A DNA stretch of 64,000 bases from a virus, in the IMG/VR virus record IMGVR_UViG_3300046787_000099, positions 47,974-111,973 of that record. One strand, written 5' to 3'. How positions within the stretch are numbered: the stretch's first letter is position 1; each line of letters opens with the position of its first letter. Under the pieces are notes generated by a model that was not told the DNA's origin, made no database searches, and saw only the letters and a list, made by a program, of their open reading frames with translations. This document shows positions 9,458 to 18,716 of the stretch, piece by piece. The position numbers and the translations under genes were made by a program.

Positions 9458-10024
9458 TTATCTGAAGTTATTAATGTAATTATTTCCAGAACATCCGCAG
9501 TTATTGCTGATGAAATTGTTCAACATGTTATTAGCTTGAACATAAAGTTTATTAGCTGTATCTACAGCACAGTTATTAGCAGCTGCAATAGATCCTTGAA
9601 TCATATACCAGATACTATTCAAATCCACCTTAGCTTGTGTCTTAATAGCCATATCACATTCCATCATGTCAAGCTTCATGAAAGCATTGTCAAACTTTTC
9701 TTGAATCTGCTCAATACGCATGATAGTCTTCTCTACATAGTTCTCGTATGCAGGAGCAACTGAATATCTCAAATAGTATACACCATCAGGTAGAGGTAAA
9801 TATGGATCACCCACTTCACTCAACCCTAATGTTGCTGAGTTAAATACATTGAAATCTTGTACTGTGAACGGTATAGCAACAGGATCGAAACCAGGCATTG
9901 TGATTTCAATAGTTGGAGAAGTAACTACAGGAGGTTCTGTTGGATAGGTTGATATATCAGCAATACCTAATGTAAAGGTATTGTATGTGTTAATCACTAA
10001 TATATCTAATTTTAAAGTTGGCAT
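9458..10024 (-). CDS. virion-block protein, 188 aa
   Basis: The start is ATG 10024 (MPTLKLDILVINTYNTFTLG). A frame extending to 10072 would need a GTG inside the terminator-like hairpin 10042-10080 and is rejected. The N-terminal 100 residues look like a beta domain with Pro-rich turns (VDPYLPLPDGVYYLRYSV-type sequence), then a helical segment (about 105-165) and an Asn/Cys-rich end (NCGCSGNNY). Placed directly after the Thr-tailed head protein, it is probably a structural protein of the head or neck. Family not recognised. Confidence 0.75.
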   Translation of the reverse strand: MPTLKLDILVINTYNTFTLGIADISTYPTEPPVVTSPTIEITMPGFDPVAIPFTVQDFNVFNSATLGLSEVGDPYLPLPDGVYYLRYSVAPAYENYVEKTIMRIEQIQEKFDNAFMKLDMMECDMAIKTQAKVDLNSIWYMIQGSIAAANNCAVDTANKLYVQANNMLNNFISNNCGCSGNNYINNFR

Positions 10025-10040
10025 ATCGTTATAAAATAAT

Positions 10041-10080
10041 AATGCCAGAGGATTTGAGAATAATCCTCTCACCCTCTGGC
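10041..10080 (-). terminator. nested inverted-repeat hairpin between virion genes
   Basis: ATGCCAGAGG (10042-10051) pairs with CCTCTGGCAT (end near 10081). An inner pair GAGGATT/AATCCTC (from 10049 and up to 10068) offers an alternative fold. On the minus strand the hairpin is followed by TATTATTTTAT and, 17 nt later, by the ATG at 10024. It belongs to the set of hairpins that sit just upstream of start codons in this genome, so it may terminate and also shape the next 5' end. Confidence 0.7.
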
Positions 10081-10107
10081 ATAGGTTATATGATTCTTAC
10101 CTTCTGA

Positions 10108-11253
10108 TTAAGGGATCAACGTTGTTGTTGTTGAAGTAGAAGGCCAAGTAGTAGTTGTAGTACTTGTTGTAGAAGTAATTGGACCACTTTCATCAGATAC
10201 TGTTCCTAAAGCTGCTTCTAAGATATCTTGGATATCTAATGCTAAGTTTTGAGGAGTAGCGATGATTACAGTTGAATCTTCTTTGATATAGTCACCCCAC
10301 TGATAAGCAGATTTGTCATAATCATTGAACTTGATGTAATACGTATCATAAGTAGTACCATCAGTTACCCAAGATTCAAAGTTCTCATTGTACCCAACCA
10401 TACGGTATAAGTGCTTTAAGTAACCAGCTTGGTAGCTATAGAAGTTTTTCTCTAATTGCTTGATCTCATCAGATGTACCAGAAACATAAGAAGAACGTTG
10501 AGTTACCTCAGCAGTAGCAACCATGTTACAAGAATCTGCAACGATGAAGTCAGCAGTTGTAGCAGGACCAGCATACACGAAAGTACGGAACCACATACGG
10601 TCATACTCCCAAGGGAATGCAGCAACATCACAAGGTTGACCATACTTAGTTAATGGCTTACCAGTGATACGTAAGATTGCGTTTTGATTGTTACCAATAC
10701 GTTGGAATTGGTAGAAATCAGAGAAAGTGATGTTGTCAGGGTTGTTACCTGGAGCTTGCTCATTAAACTTAATGATAAATTGATCAATCAAGTTTGGAAC
10801 ATCAACATCAGCACAAGGATCTCCACCACAAGCTAAACACTCACCTTTAACAGTCACTGAACGAGTGAAACCGTTGAAGTATAATGTGTTTAAGTAAGAA
10901 GAGAACGCACGTAATGTAATAGTTACATCAGTACCAGGAGTCACTGTAAAGTCAGTAACATCAGTTACTTGGTTAGCAGCTACTGGATTTCCAGTTACTT
11001 TGTACCACTCAGTTACGTTAGAACCGTTAGAAGCAATCTTGTCAGAACGCTTAGATCCTTGTAAGTAAGTGTTTGTACGACCTTGAGCAACATAGAAGTA
11101 AGGACGAGCAGTAATGTTACTATCTGTTGCTACAGTGTAATCACTACGGAAGATACCAAACTTGCCTGCTGTCAAATTTTGTGTAGAACCAGTGCTAGGT
11201 AATGTGTTGCCTACTGGAACTACAAACAGGGTGGTTAATGAGAAATCAGCCAT
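10108..11253 (-). CDS. head/virion structural protein with C-terminal Thr tract
   Basis: 381 aa. It starts MADFSLTTLFVVPVGNTL, has a beta-rich N-terminal half, a GECLACGGDPC segment near residues 137-147, and a central region rich in aromatic residues. The last 25 residues are mostly Thr/Ser (STTSTTTTTW then Thr repeats). It follows two capsid-block genes downstream of the major capsid protein, a place used by auxiliary head or head-fibre proteins in crAss-like phages. The Thr tail is likely exposed on the particle. Exact role unknown. Confidence 0.8.
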   Translation of the reverse strand: MADFSLTTLFVVPVGNTLPSTGSTQNLTAGKFGIFRSDYTVATDSNITARPYFYVAQGRTNTYLQGSKRSDKIASNGSNVTEWYKVTGNPVAANQVTDVTDFTVTPGTDVTITLRAFSSYLNTLYFNGFTRSVTVKGECLACGGDPCADVDVPNLIDQFIIKFNEQAPGNNPDNITFSDFYQFQRIGNNQNAILRITGKPLTKYGQPCDVAAFPWEYDRMWFRTFVYAGPATTADFIVADSCNMVATAEVTQRSSYVSGTSDEIKQLEKNFYSYQAGYLKHLYRMVGYNENFESWVTDGTTYDTYYIKFNDYDKSAYQWGDYIKEDSTVIIATPQNLALDIQDILEAALGTVSDESGPITSTTSTTTTTWPSTSTTTTLIP

Positions 11254-11278
11254 TTGTTATATTAATTAAATTGTTTAC

Positions 11279-12010
11279 TTATTCATTTGTCTTGATTCTG
11301 TATATCGAGCTCTCAACCGCTGATTGATTCTCTGTATACATTGCAAGATTTTGTACGGTCAAGTCTAGGATCTCATCTTCTAGATAAGTTTCAAGTTCAC
11401 AGTCTTGATCATACGATGGTTCTCCATCTAACATAATGTACCCAGTTTTATTAATATACTGCGGATATCTCATGTATGAGATGTAGATTTTACTTGGTGT
11501 GAAGGTTCCATCAGTGAAGATGGAGATCTCGTCTGAGGAGATGAAATTGAAGGTTTCCTGATACTCGAATGATGGTCTGTAGTGAGTGTTGTTTAAACAA
11601 AACTGCAAATCACCATGTTTAGCAAGATCACGATTAATCCAAATCTTTCTGTCCTTACACAATCCCTTACTGGCAATTACGTAACTATCTACGTAAAACA
11701 TGTACTTAGGTTCAAGTTGATGAACATAGGCACTCCATTGATTTAACTCAGCATTCTTCAAAGCTAGTGGTAACTCACCATCATTGTAATTTACCACTAG
11801 GCTTTGCAGGTCTTCATATCGTTTCTTAAAGGCATCTAAGCCAAGACCTGATATTGTATTCTGACCATCTATTTTCTGCTTTATTAACTTTATCTGAGCT
11901 TCATTGAGAGCTAAGATTTTGTCTTCTAACTGAATCTGTTGATGCTCGTTTGCTGATAGCTTATTTAGTCTTTGGTCAATCTTATATAATAAACTATCTA
12001 CGGGGATCAT
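11279..12010 (-). CDS. head-neck structural protein
   Basis: 243 aa, overlapping the preceding gene by the 4-nt ATGA junction at 12007-12010, which indicates translational coupling. Residues 1-85 are predicted helical (coiled-coil-like LEDKILALNEAQIKLIKQK), followed by a mixed domain with KIYISYMRYPQYI and an acidic helical C-terminus. Adaptor or ring proteins with a helical N-terminus are commonly encoded next to capsid genes. I therefore suggest a neck or adaptor subunit; no family signature is conclusive. Confidence 0.7.
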   Translation of the reverse strand: MIPVDSLLYKIDQRLNKLSANEHQQIQLEDKILALNEAQIKLIKQKIDGQNTISGLGLDAFKKRYEDLQSLVVNYNDGELPLALKNAELNQWSAYVHQLEPKYMFYVDSYVIASKGLCKDRKIWINRDLAKHGDLQFCLNNTHYRPSFEYQETFNFISSDEISIFTDGTFTPSKIYISYMRYPQYINKTGYIMLDGEPSYDQDCELETYLEDEILDLTVQNLAMYTENQSAVESSIYRIKTNE

Positions 12011-12975
12011 ACAGCGGCTAGTTTTTTCGTTTTAAGTTTCTGCTCTAAGATCAGTAAATCATCTTGGTGATCTTCATCAATCAAGAACTTAACTAATTCT
12101 TCCTCATCTACTGCAACTTCGAATTCACCTTGATAAACTTTACCATTAGGTTTGATTCTATAAATAGAATGAGTAATTGCTTGTTTTACTAAATCTTTTA
12201 CATGAAGTAGGTTCTCTTGCATATCTGCAAATCGACCAAACACTTCGATTGTTGAAAGACCTTGATACTTACCATCCTTGAACTCAGTCTGCTTTAAGAT
12301 GTTGTCCACTAGGTTATATACTACTTGGTCTTTAGTTTCTTCTGATACAGGTAAGCCTAGTAAACGAGCAACTTTACGTTTCTTCTCAGGAGTCATTGAA
12401 TCAAACTTGCCAATAGCTTTGTTGATCAATTGTTTCTTCTTGAAGATAATTGCACTTTCAATCTCATCATCTACTACATAGAACTGTGTATCTGCTGGAT
12501 ATTCACCACGCTCCCAAGCTTGATAGCTAGAAGCAATTGTTGGATGAACTCGTAACCAAGCAAAAGCTAACTCTTGCATTGGATTAGTAAAGTCAAAGTA
12601 GTTATCACCATCTAGCAACTTAACTGCTTGTACGTGTAACATATCATCATTTCCTTGAGACAAACCATAATTCCAGAACTTAGAACGAGGACCTAAATCC
12701 ACATCACCTAACGCAGATTCTAATCTAGCACGTAAATTAGTTACACGTTCGATCTCAAGTTCTCTTTCTGTTTGATCACCAATACGCTGAATGTATGCAG
12801 CATTTGGATTTAATCCTGTACGATACTGACCATCAAGCTCCTTGTAAGGATACTTAAACACTCCTGTACCAGGAATACGTGTCAAACCTTTTTGTGCAAG
12901 ACCACCTTGCATTGTTTGCATTTGAGAGTTACTATACTCTTTCTTAATAGTAGAGATTTTTCCTATCTTACCCAT
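12007..12975 (-). CDS. capsid-block protein, 322 aa
   Basis: First gene after the major capsid protein. It begins MGKIGKISTIKKEYSNSQMQ with a basic N-terminus, then a helical, charged body with FWNYGLSQGNDDMLHVQAVK and an acidic C-terminus. It probably interacts with capsid or DNA, but no known domain is visible. The 180-nt gap upstream holds a strong hairpin (13071-13102) and a separate structured leader (13002-13058), so this gene may be expressed apart from the capsid gene. Confidence 0.7.
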   Translation of the reverse strand: MGKIGKISTIKKEYSNSQMQTMQGGLAQKGLTRIPGTGVFKYPYKELDGQYRTGLNPNAAYIQRIGDQTERELEIERVTNLRARLESALGDVDLGPRSKFWNYGLSQGNDDMLHVQAVKLLDGDNYFDFTNPMQELAFAWLRVHPTIASSYQAWERGEYPADTQFYVVDDEIESAIIFKKKQLINKAIGKFDSMTPEKKRKVARLLGLPVSEETKDQVVYNLVDNILKQTEFKDGKYQGLSTIEVFGRFADMQENLLHVKDLVKQAITHSIYRIKPNGKVYQGEFEVAVDEEELVKFLIDEDHQDDLLILEQKLKTKKLAAV

Positions 12976-13001
12976 ATGTAGTTTAAATTTAATTTGGTTT
13001 G

Positions 13002-13058
13002 CAGAGTGCTATCCATCGAAGGAATAGCGACCAGGGACACCCCAATCCAAGCACTCTG
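13002..13058 (-). promoter_or_regulatory. structured 5' leader after capsid gene
   Basis: CAGAGTGCT (13002-13010) and AGCACTCTG (13050-13058) form a perfect 9-bp stem. The loop holds a second hairpin (CTATCC with GGAATAG around ATCGAA, 13009-13027). It starts 27 nt upstream of the start at 12975 and is not followed by a T run, so it is more likely a leader structure than a terminator. Confidence 0.5.
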
Positions 13059-13070
13059 TATTCAAGAAAT

Positions 13071-13102
13071 AGCTCCCCCTGAGGAGGGAGGGTGGGGGAG
13101 CT
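13071..13102 (-). terminator. GC-rich hairpin after major capsid gene
   Basis: AGCTCCCCC (13071-13079) pairs with GGGGGAGCT (13094-13102), followed on the minus strand by ATTTCTTG. It lies 53 nt after the capsid stop codon and is the most GC-rich stem in the left arm. It fits a terminator, or a 3' stabiliser of the capsid mRNA. Confidence 0.7.
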
Positions 13103-13154
13103 TCTCTCTTGTAGCCTGCTGATTAGCAAGCATTTAGGCATGGAGCCTAGTATA

Positions 13155-14708
13155 TTAGAATTGAGGGATTTCTTCGATCAAGACTGTACGAGACAAGTCT
13201 TCAATGAACACATCACAACGATCCTTCATCCAGATTTCGTATCCTGGGAATTTGTTCGCAGAACTCATACCTTGAGACTTAGCAAAGCCTAAGTGGTGAC
13301 GAGTACCATCGATATAACCCCAAGTCATTGAAGGAGCACCCTTCATACGTACCTCACGGATGTTATTAATCATAGAACCATCAGACATTGGAGAAACGTC
13401 AAACACCATGAATACTGGAGTTGATTTCTTGTTCTGTCCGAATTCTAAGTTAGTTTGAGGAAGGTCTAATTCTTTTAAGTGAATTAACTCAACACGACCA
13501 GTCTCACGAGTAACCATTGCATCGAATGCAAAGTTGTAAGTGATGTGTTGTCCTTCTCCTTGCATGTAACGATTACCTGAATCAGCCATGAAAGTCAAAC
13601 CTGAATTCAATGCATCGTTTTTCAAAGCTTGTTGGAACACGTCAAAACCAGCTTCGTTAGTGTACATTTTAACACGACGATCCTTAACATCCACACGACG
13701 ATAGAATAAGTCACCAAATACTGAACGAATCAAGTTAGCAGTGAATTCTCCACGGTTGTATTGTACTAAGTTACCATTGTTACGCATACGGTGGTAAACA
13801 CCAGCAGATGTACGCTTTAATTCTTGCTTAGAACCATTAGTCTTCACAGTACCAGGCTTAGCCCAGATCATACGCTTAACTTTCAATTCTAACATAGACT
13901 TACGCATCCAGAACTCAACAAATGGCTCCCACTTAACATCATTACGAGTTAAAGGTAACTGGTTGCGACGTTGTGGAGCATATACTAAGATATCTAATGG
14001 TGAGCCATCAGCATTAACCATCATCTTATCATCAGCCCATTCAGTGATCTTGTGCTCATAACCATATGCAGAACCTAATGATTCAAACATTGTGATTTGC
14101 TCACCTAAACGAGGAAGACCTAATAAGTCTTGATCGAATTCACCAATAGCAGCATCAACTAATTCTAACTCAATACCAGTCTGTAAGAATACAGGTGATA
14201 CGAAGTCTACAATTGGGTTATCACTGATTAAAGTAACAGTGTATAAGTAACCTGCATTCCAAGGTTGTGGATCTTTAACCACATAGAAGCGAGGACCATA
14301 CTGACGAGTACCTACAGAGATGATAGCATTCTTAGAGAATTCGTTAGTATCTACAATGATTTGAAATTCTTGACCATCGATACCTGGTTTCTCTAATGCA
14401 AGAGTAGTATCAGGGATGTCAATAATTTTAGGGAATTTGTAAGGAACCTGTACTTGCCACTTCCATGCATCACTATTGTTGTCAATGTAGTAAGGTGTTG
14501 ACTTGTTGATCATGTCCAAGAAGTCATTGCTGTACAATGAGCTCTGAGTGTACAGAGAGATAATCTTCTTATCGTAGTCTGCTGGCTCAGTTGAGTGAAA
14601 GCTTTCCAAGTGGTTTGAATCAGTTAACTTACCAACTGCACGCTTGTCCATAGACGCAACGCGAGCATAAGTAAAACCAGTTAAACCTGGGATTGTTTGA
14701 ATTGCCAT
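13155..14708 (-). CDS. major capsid protein (crAss-like, HK97-fold expected)
   Basis: 517 aa, start MAIQTIPGLTGFTYARVASM. Size, position (portal, scaffold-like protein, then this) and text such as TPYYIDNNSDAWKWQVQVPY and MFESLGSAYGYEHKITEWAD match my memory of crAss-like major capsid proteins. It assembles the icosahedral shell. There is a short A/T leader after the scaffold gene and a strong hairpin downstream (13071-13102). An HK97 fold is expected from the family and is not directly visible. Confidence 0.9.
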   Translation of the reverse strand: MAIQTIPGLTGFTYARVASMDKRAVGKLTDSNHLESFHSTEPADYDKKIISLYTQSSLYSNDFLDMINKSTPYYIDNNSDAWKWQVQVPYKFPKIIDIPDTTLALEKPGIDGQEFQIIVDTNEFSKNAIISVGTRQYGPRFYVVKDPQPWNAGYLYTVTLISDNPIVDFVSPVFLQTGIELELVDAAIGEFDQDLLGLPRLGEQITMFESLGSAYGYEHKITEWADDKMMVNADGSPLDILVYAPQRRNQLPLTRNDVKWEPFVEFWMRKSMLELKVKRMIWAKPGTVKTNGSKQELKRTSAGVYHRMRNNGNLVQYNRGEFTANLIRSVFGDLFYRRVDVKDRRVKMYTNEAGFDVFQQALKNDALNSGLTFMADSGNRYMQGEGQHITYNFAFDAMVTRETGRVELIHLKELDLPQTNLEFGQNKKSTPVFMVFDVSPMSDGSMINNIREVRMKGAPSMTWGYIDGTRHHLGFAKSQGMSSANKFPGYEIWMKDRCDVFIEDLSRTVLIEEIPQF

Positions 14709-14744
14709 TTTTGTTTATGTTTAATTTACTAATTTATTATTGTT

Positions 14745-15992
14745 TTATGCAAACCAAGATGAAGGACTAGTACCACCTTTAGATTTTACTGAGCTCTTGG
14801 ATGCTTGTCTAGCAACTTCACCAAATAACTCATTTGACTTCTTAGAGATTCCTGACTTCTGAATGGTTGATAATGTAGGATCTTTTTCAAGGATCTTCAA
14901 TAGAAGACCAACCTTCACCTTTAACGCATGGTTCTCAGGACGCTTTAAGTCAAGAATGGTACGATCAAAATCTGTTAATGTTTCTCCAGATGGTGTCTTC
15001 CACTTCTCAGCCAAAAGAAAATCTTGTAGTTCTGTAGCTAGTTTAGGGTTAAGAGGGATGCCATCAAACTCCTTGCTTTTAATCTTCTCTTGCAATACAG
15101 AATTAACATTTTGTTGATACTGTTGCTTGATTGCAGCTTGTTGTTGTAATTGAGCAGCTCTATCCTGTTCTAATTTCTGAAGCTTTGTAGCTTCTTTCTT
15201 TATTAACACTTTATGATGTTTAGTAGCAACGTTTTCTAAATCACCATAGTTCTTCAGTCTTTCAACCTCAGAGGTTATATCTTCAGGATCAAATCCTTGA
15301 TCTTCTAAAGCTTGTTTAATCACTGCTATCTGGTTTGATTCTTGAGATAAGTCCATCTCAGAGAAGTTCTCAATAGCATTATATGTGCTGAAATAGTCTT
15401 TAGGATTAACCCCATTAACAAAGATAGATTGGAAAGCATTTTGGTAATCTTCACCAAACTGTCCAATGAAGTTGTTTACAACATCAATAGCACCTTTCTT
15501 CTTCTCTGCTTCGAAACGTTCTAAGAACTCTTCTGGTGTAGAGATGGCAATATCTTCTTCATCTTCATCCTTAGTGAATACACCAAGTTTGAACAAGTCA
15601 TTAGATAAAGCAGCAAATTGAGTTGCAGCAGGAGCTTCTTCCTCATCATCATCTGTTGCATCAGCTTTCGCAGCAGCAGCAACTGGAGCATCGTCCTCAT
15701 CCTCCTCTGTATCATCGTCATATAAGAAGTCAGTGATAGATTTCTTATCATCTTCTTTCTTATCATCTGCAGGAGCATCATTCTCAGTTGAAGCAGCTTG
15801 TGCTTTCTTCTTAGATGGTGCTGGAGCAGCAGGCTCAGGATCTGGAGTATTGATATCTTGAATATCATCAGGGTTCACTGTAGATGTGTCAGGGCCTAAT
15901 AAGTCACTTAGTAACTCTTGACTGCCCATTCCTTCCATAGTACTCTGAATACTGAAGTTCCCAAAATCTGGGGTTTCTAAATTATCAGCCAT
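14745..15992 (-). CDS. acidic scaffold-like capsid assembly protein
   Basis: 415 aa. Residues 40-135 are extremely acidic and low-complexity (runs such as DDDTEEDEDD and DATDDDEEE mixed with Ala/Lys). The C-terminal half is helical with a Gln-rich coiled coil (LEQDRAAQLQQQAAIKQQYQ near 270-290) and a basic Ser/Lys end. This composition and the place between portal and major capsid gene are typical of scaffolding proteins, which organise the procapsid and leave or are cleaved. I see no protease nearby. The acidic region also produces a spurious overlapping frame, which I leave out. Confidence 0.8.
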   Translation of the reverse strand: MADNLETPDFGNFSIQSTMEGMGSQELLSDLLGPDTSTVNPDDIQDINTPDPEPAAPAPSKKKAQAASTENDAPADDKKEDDKKSITDFLYDDDTEEDEDDAPVAAAAKADATDDDEEEAPAATQFAALSNDLFKLGVFTKDEDEEDIAISTPEEFLERFEAEKKKGAIDVVNNFIGQFGEDYQNAFQSIFVNGVNPKDYFSTYNAIENFSEMDLSQESNQIAVIKQALEDQGFDPEDITSEVERLKNYGDLENVATKHHKVLIKKEATKLQKLEQDRAAQLQQQAAIKQQYQQNVNSVLQEKIKSKEFDGIPLNPKLATELQDFLLAEKWKTPSGETLTDFDRTILDLKRPENHALKVKVGLLLKILEKDPTLSTIQKSGISKKSNELFGEVARQASKSSVKSKGGTSPSSWFA

Positions 15993-16052
15993 ATGTAGTT
16001 AAACTTTTTGAATTGGTTTTCGATATAAAAATATGTTGTATTAAATTAATAA

Positions 16053-16126
16053 CAAATAGATTAGAGCTTATAATGCTGATTATTGTTGATAATATAGCAT
16101 TAATGAATTTTACTCTAACCTATTTG
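16053..16126 (-). terminator. long stem between portal and scaffold genes
   Basis: CAAATAGATTAGAG (16053-16066) pairs with CTCTAACCTATTTG (16113-16126) over 14 positions with one G-T pair; inside it TAATGCT and AGCATTA add a 7-bp stem. The minus strand continues into TTATTAATTTAAT. It lies in the 141-nt gap after the portal gene and probably separates the packaging genes from the capsid genes. Confidence 0.6.
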
Positions 16127-16133
16127 ATTAGAA

Positions 16134-18716
16134 TTACTTACTCTTTGAAGCTCTGTTCTTAGCATTCAACTTAGCAATCTCTAGATCATTGTCTTGATTT
16201 CTAAGCTCAGCATCTATCTTTCTGTTCTCTAAAGCCATCTTATCTGTATGAGCTTTATTATCTTTTTGAATCTCAGCTAATTTCAGTGCATAGTCAGATG
16301 CTGCTCTAGACTCTTCTGATTGCAGTTTGGAGATCTCCAATACATCAGGAACACCTGAAGCATCCACATCTGTCAAAGGACCAGCTTTAGCTTCTGCTGC
16401 AATAAGAGCAATCTCTTTCTTGTTGATGCGGTCAAGCTCTGCTTGGTAGTCATCATGTGCAATCTTCTCAGCCTGCATCTGTTGTGCTTGTGCCATTTGA
16501 GCTTGAGCAATTTGTCCTTGCTGTTCAATCTCTTGTTGCTTTTGTTGAGCAGCTTGATCTTGCATTTGCTCTTGACGATCTTTCAATGTCTTGAACACTT
16601 TCTTCATCTCTCTCATAGAGTTAGTTGAGTAAAGCTCAATAACATCGTGTAATGAACCACCATTCTGTAGAACAGCTTGAGATAAGCTACGAATCTCATT
16701 GAACATCTGCTTATCTTCTGGACGATTAGTCAAGAACACTTTAAGATCACGGAACTTAAGATCTGTTCCATTCACTTGTACAAATGCTGACTCACCATCA
16801 TTAGTAATGTATGATAGGGTAGATTGTGGTTTAGCACTCTCTACATATAATGATGCATCAATGATTGCTTGGTACAATTGACCTAATACATACTCGTGTG
16901 CCACGAATAATGGCTCAGTTTGTGAGTAAGACTGACTAATAGCAGCATTTGTACCTGTAGCAGATTCAGAAGCTGACACAGAGCCTAAACGTTGCTTAGA
17001 CATACCAATCAGTTCCCAACACTCTTGCTTCAACTGCATAGCTAAGTTGTAACGAGATTGAATCTCCTGTGTACGTGTAAGGTCAATATCACGGAATTGA
17101 TTGAATGAGCTTGGAGACTTTAAGTTCTCTGGGCTATCATCAATGAACATAACCCCACGGTTACGAGCTTCCATTTCCCAAATGTCAAGAGCATCTTGTG
17201 CATCTCCATCCTTAGGAATAGGTATGTGTCTGATTGAAGTTAAGTACACCTTACCAACCTCTTTCTCTAATAGCTTGTATAATTGGTTCATACAAACGTT
17301 ATAAAGAACCTGGAATGGTTTCATTAAATCCACAAGAGACTTAGCCTCTGTGTTCTTAATCTCATGTACTAAACCAATGATAGGGCAATAGTTTAATAAC
17401 TTGTAAGGTTTGATATGATAGATATCTGGTCCCACTTTGATTCCTTGATACCACTGGTTAATCCATCCCCACTCCAATGATTGCTGTGTAGGAATAGTTC
17501 CTGACTTATAGTTCTCATCTACAAGCATTGATTGCTCATTGCCTACCTCATCTAAGTAGATAAGCTTACCAATCTTCTTCTTAGAGATCCAATAAGCTCT
17601 CACCACTACATACTTGTATCCAAATGAAGACACATTTGATGTAAGTCCTAAAAAGTCCTTCAATCCATCATTGTTCTCCTTCATCTCTGATTCAATGATC
17701 ATACGTGTCTGTAATACAAGAGGATCGTATGTATCATATTGTACTGAGTCTGTACCAGGAATAGCATCAGGATTACCTAGATTAGATTCACGAACGTTAA
17801 TCAAACCATAGTCTTGTAGAGATGAACGTAAGTGATCAATCTCATCCTTTGTTAAATCAGGGATAGATTCAATAATCTCAGATAGTTCCATCACCTGTAC
17901 AATACCAGCAGCATAAGCTCCTTGTGCACGACCTGTAGGATCTGAGATATATTTACGGTCTGGTGTAGTTAAGAACCAAGTGTTCTTAGGGTTAGCCACC
18001 TCAACATTGAATCCTAGCTTAGAGTTATCCTCATAAACATGATAGAACTCACGAGCAGAGATAAGCATATCACGGAATGCATCCTCACTCTTTTCTTTAA
18101 TCACAAAGTCAGCCTTGTTAGCTGTCAATACATGGTTAGCCCATTTCTCAGCAACAGATGTATAAGAATCAAGTTCATCCTTCACTTGCTCTAGAGTCAT
18201 TTGCTGTAATTGCTCTTCATCTAATTCTTCACCAGCAATGGCAGCTTTTTCAAGGATTTGCTTCTTAGCTGTATTAATTACATACTCTTGAAGAATACCT
18301 GTCTTGTATTCTAACTCTTCAGCTTTACTATCATCATCAAATGCCTTAACACGGAATGCATCAGGTCTCTTTGAAATCTCACCAACCAACTCATTAAGAG
18401 GAGTGGTGATGATTGAGTACATCTTCACGTATGCAGGTAGAGCTAAGTCTGCTGTTAACATATCAGTGAAAGATCTCACCTCTGGCTCTTGGTAGAAATC
18501 CTCAGGACGAAGGATACCTTTTACTAAGTCATAGTTCTTAACAAATGTATCACGGTTCTTTACATACTCAGCATAAGCCTTGTTTGCAAAATAGTCCATG
18601 GTGTTTTTGATCCAACTCTCATCTTGCTTTTCCTTCTCAGTCTTGAACTGGTCAGGGAAGATGTTCAGATAAGCATACCTGATAGTCGCATCTTTTGTAT
18701 ATCTAATAATTGCCAT
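16134..18716 (-). CDS. portal protein (crAss-like)
   Basis: 860 aa, large for a portal but usual in crAss-like phages. The start ATG at 18716 overlaps the TerL stop by one base. The N-terminal 650 residues are mixed alpha/beta (for example WELIGMSKQRLGSVSASESA near 560-580, a region commonly seen in phage portals). The last 180 residues form a Gln/Ala-rich coiled coil with Lys/Glu repeats. The portal is the dodecameric DNA gate at one capsid vertex that binds the terminase. Assignment rests on size, synteny and these sequence features. Confidence 0.9.
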   Translation of the reverse strand: MAIIRYTKDATIRYAYLNIFPDQFKTEKEKQDESWIKNTMDYFANKAYAEYVKNRDTFVKNYDLVKGILRPEDFYQEPEVRSFTDMLTADLALPAYVKMYSIITTPLNELVGEISKRPDAFRVKAFDDDSKAEELEYKTGILQEYVINTAKKQILEKAAIAGEELDEEQLQQMTLEQVKDELDSYTSVAEKWANHVLTANKADFVIKEKSEDAFRDMLISAREFYHVYEDNSKLGFNVEVANPKNTWFLTTPDRKYISDPTGRAQGAYAAGIVQVMELSEIIESIPDLTKDEIDHLRSSLQDYGLINVRESNLGNPDAIPGTDSVQYDTYDPLVLQTRMIIESEMKENNDGLKDFLGLTSNVSSFGYKYVVVRAYWISKKKIGKLIYLDEVGNEQSMLVDENYKSGTIPTQQSLEWGWINQWYQGIKVGPDIYHIKPYKLLNYCPIIGLVHEIKNTEAKSLVDLMKPFQVLYNVCMNQLYKLLEKEVGKVYLTSIRHIPIPKDGDAQDALDIWEMEARNRGVMFIDDSPENLKSPSSFNQFRDIDLTRTQEIQSRYNLAMQLKQECWELIGMSKQRLGSVSASESATGTNAAISQSYSQTEPLFVAHEYVLGQLYQAIIDASLYVESAKPQSTLSYITNDGESAFVQVNGTDLKFRDLKVFLTNRPEDKQMFNEIRSLSQAVLQNGGSLHDVIELYSTNSMREMKKVFKTLKDRQEQMQDQAAQQKQQEIEQQGQIAQAQMAQAQQMQAEKIAHDDYQAELDRINKKEIALIAAEAKAGPLTDVDASGVPDVLEISKLQSEESRAASDYALKLAEIQKDNKAHTDKMALENRKIDAELRNQDNDLEIAKLNAKNRASKSK

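Noticed and set aside
10025-10072. GTG-started extension of the 188-aa virion gene
   Set aside because: The extension encodes part of a hairpin and needs GTG, while the ATG at 10024 has a normal leader.
13092-13292. Plus-strand frame across the end of the major capsid gene
   Set aside because: It is antisense to the capsid gene and the downstream hairpin and has no leader of the type used in this genome.
15521-15868. 115-codon frame with Met/Leu-rich sequence in the scaffold gene
   Set aside because: It lies within the scaffold-like gene in another frame and results from the acidic low-complexity codons; amino acid composition is not protein-like.
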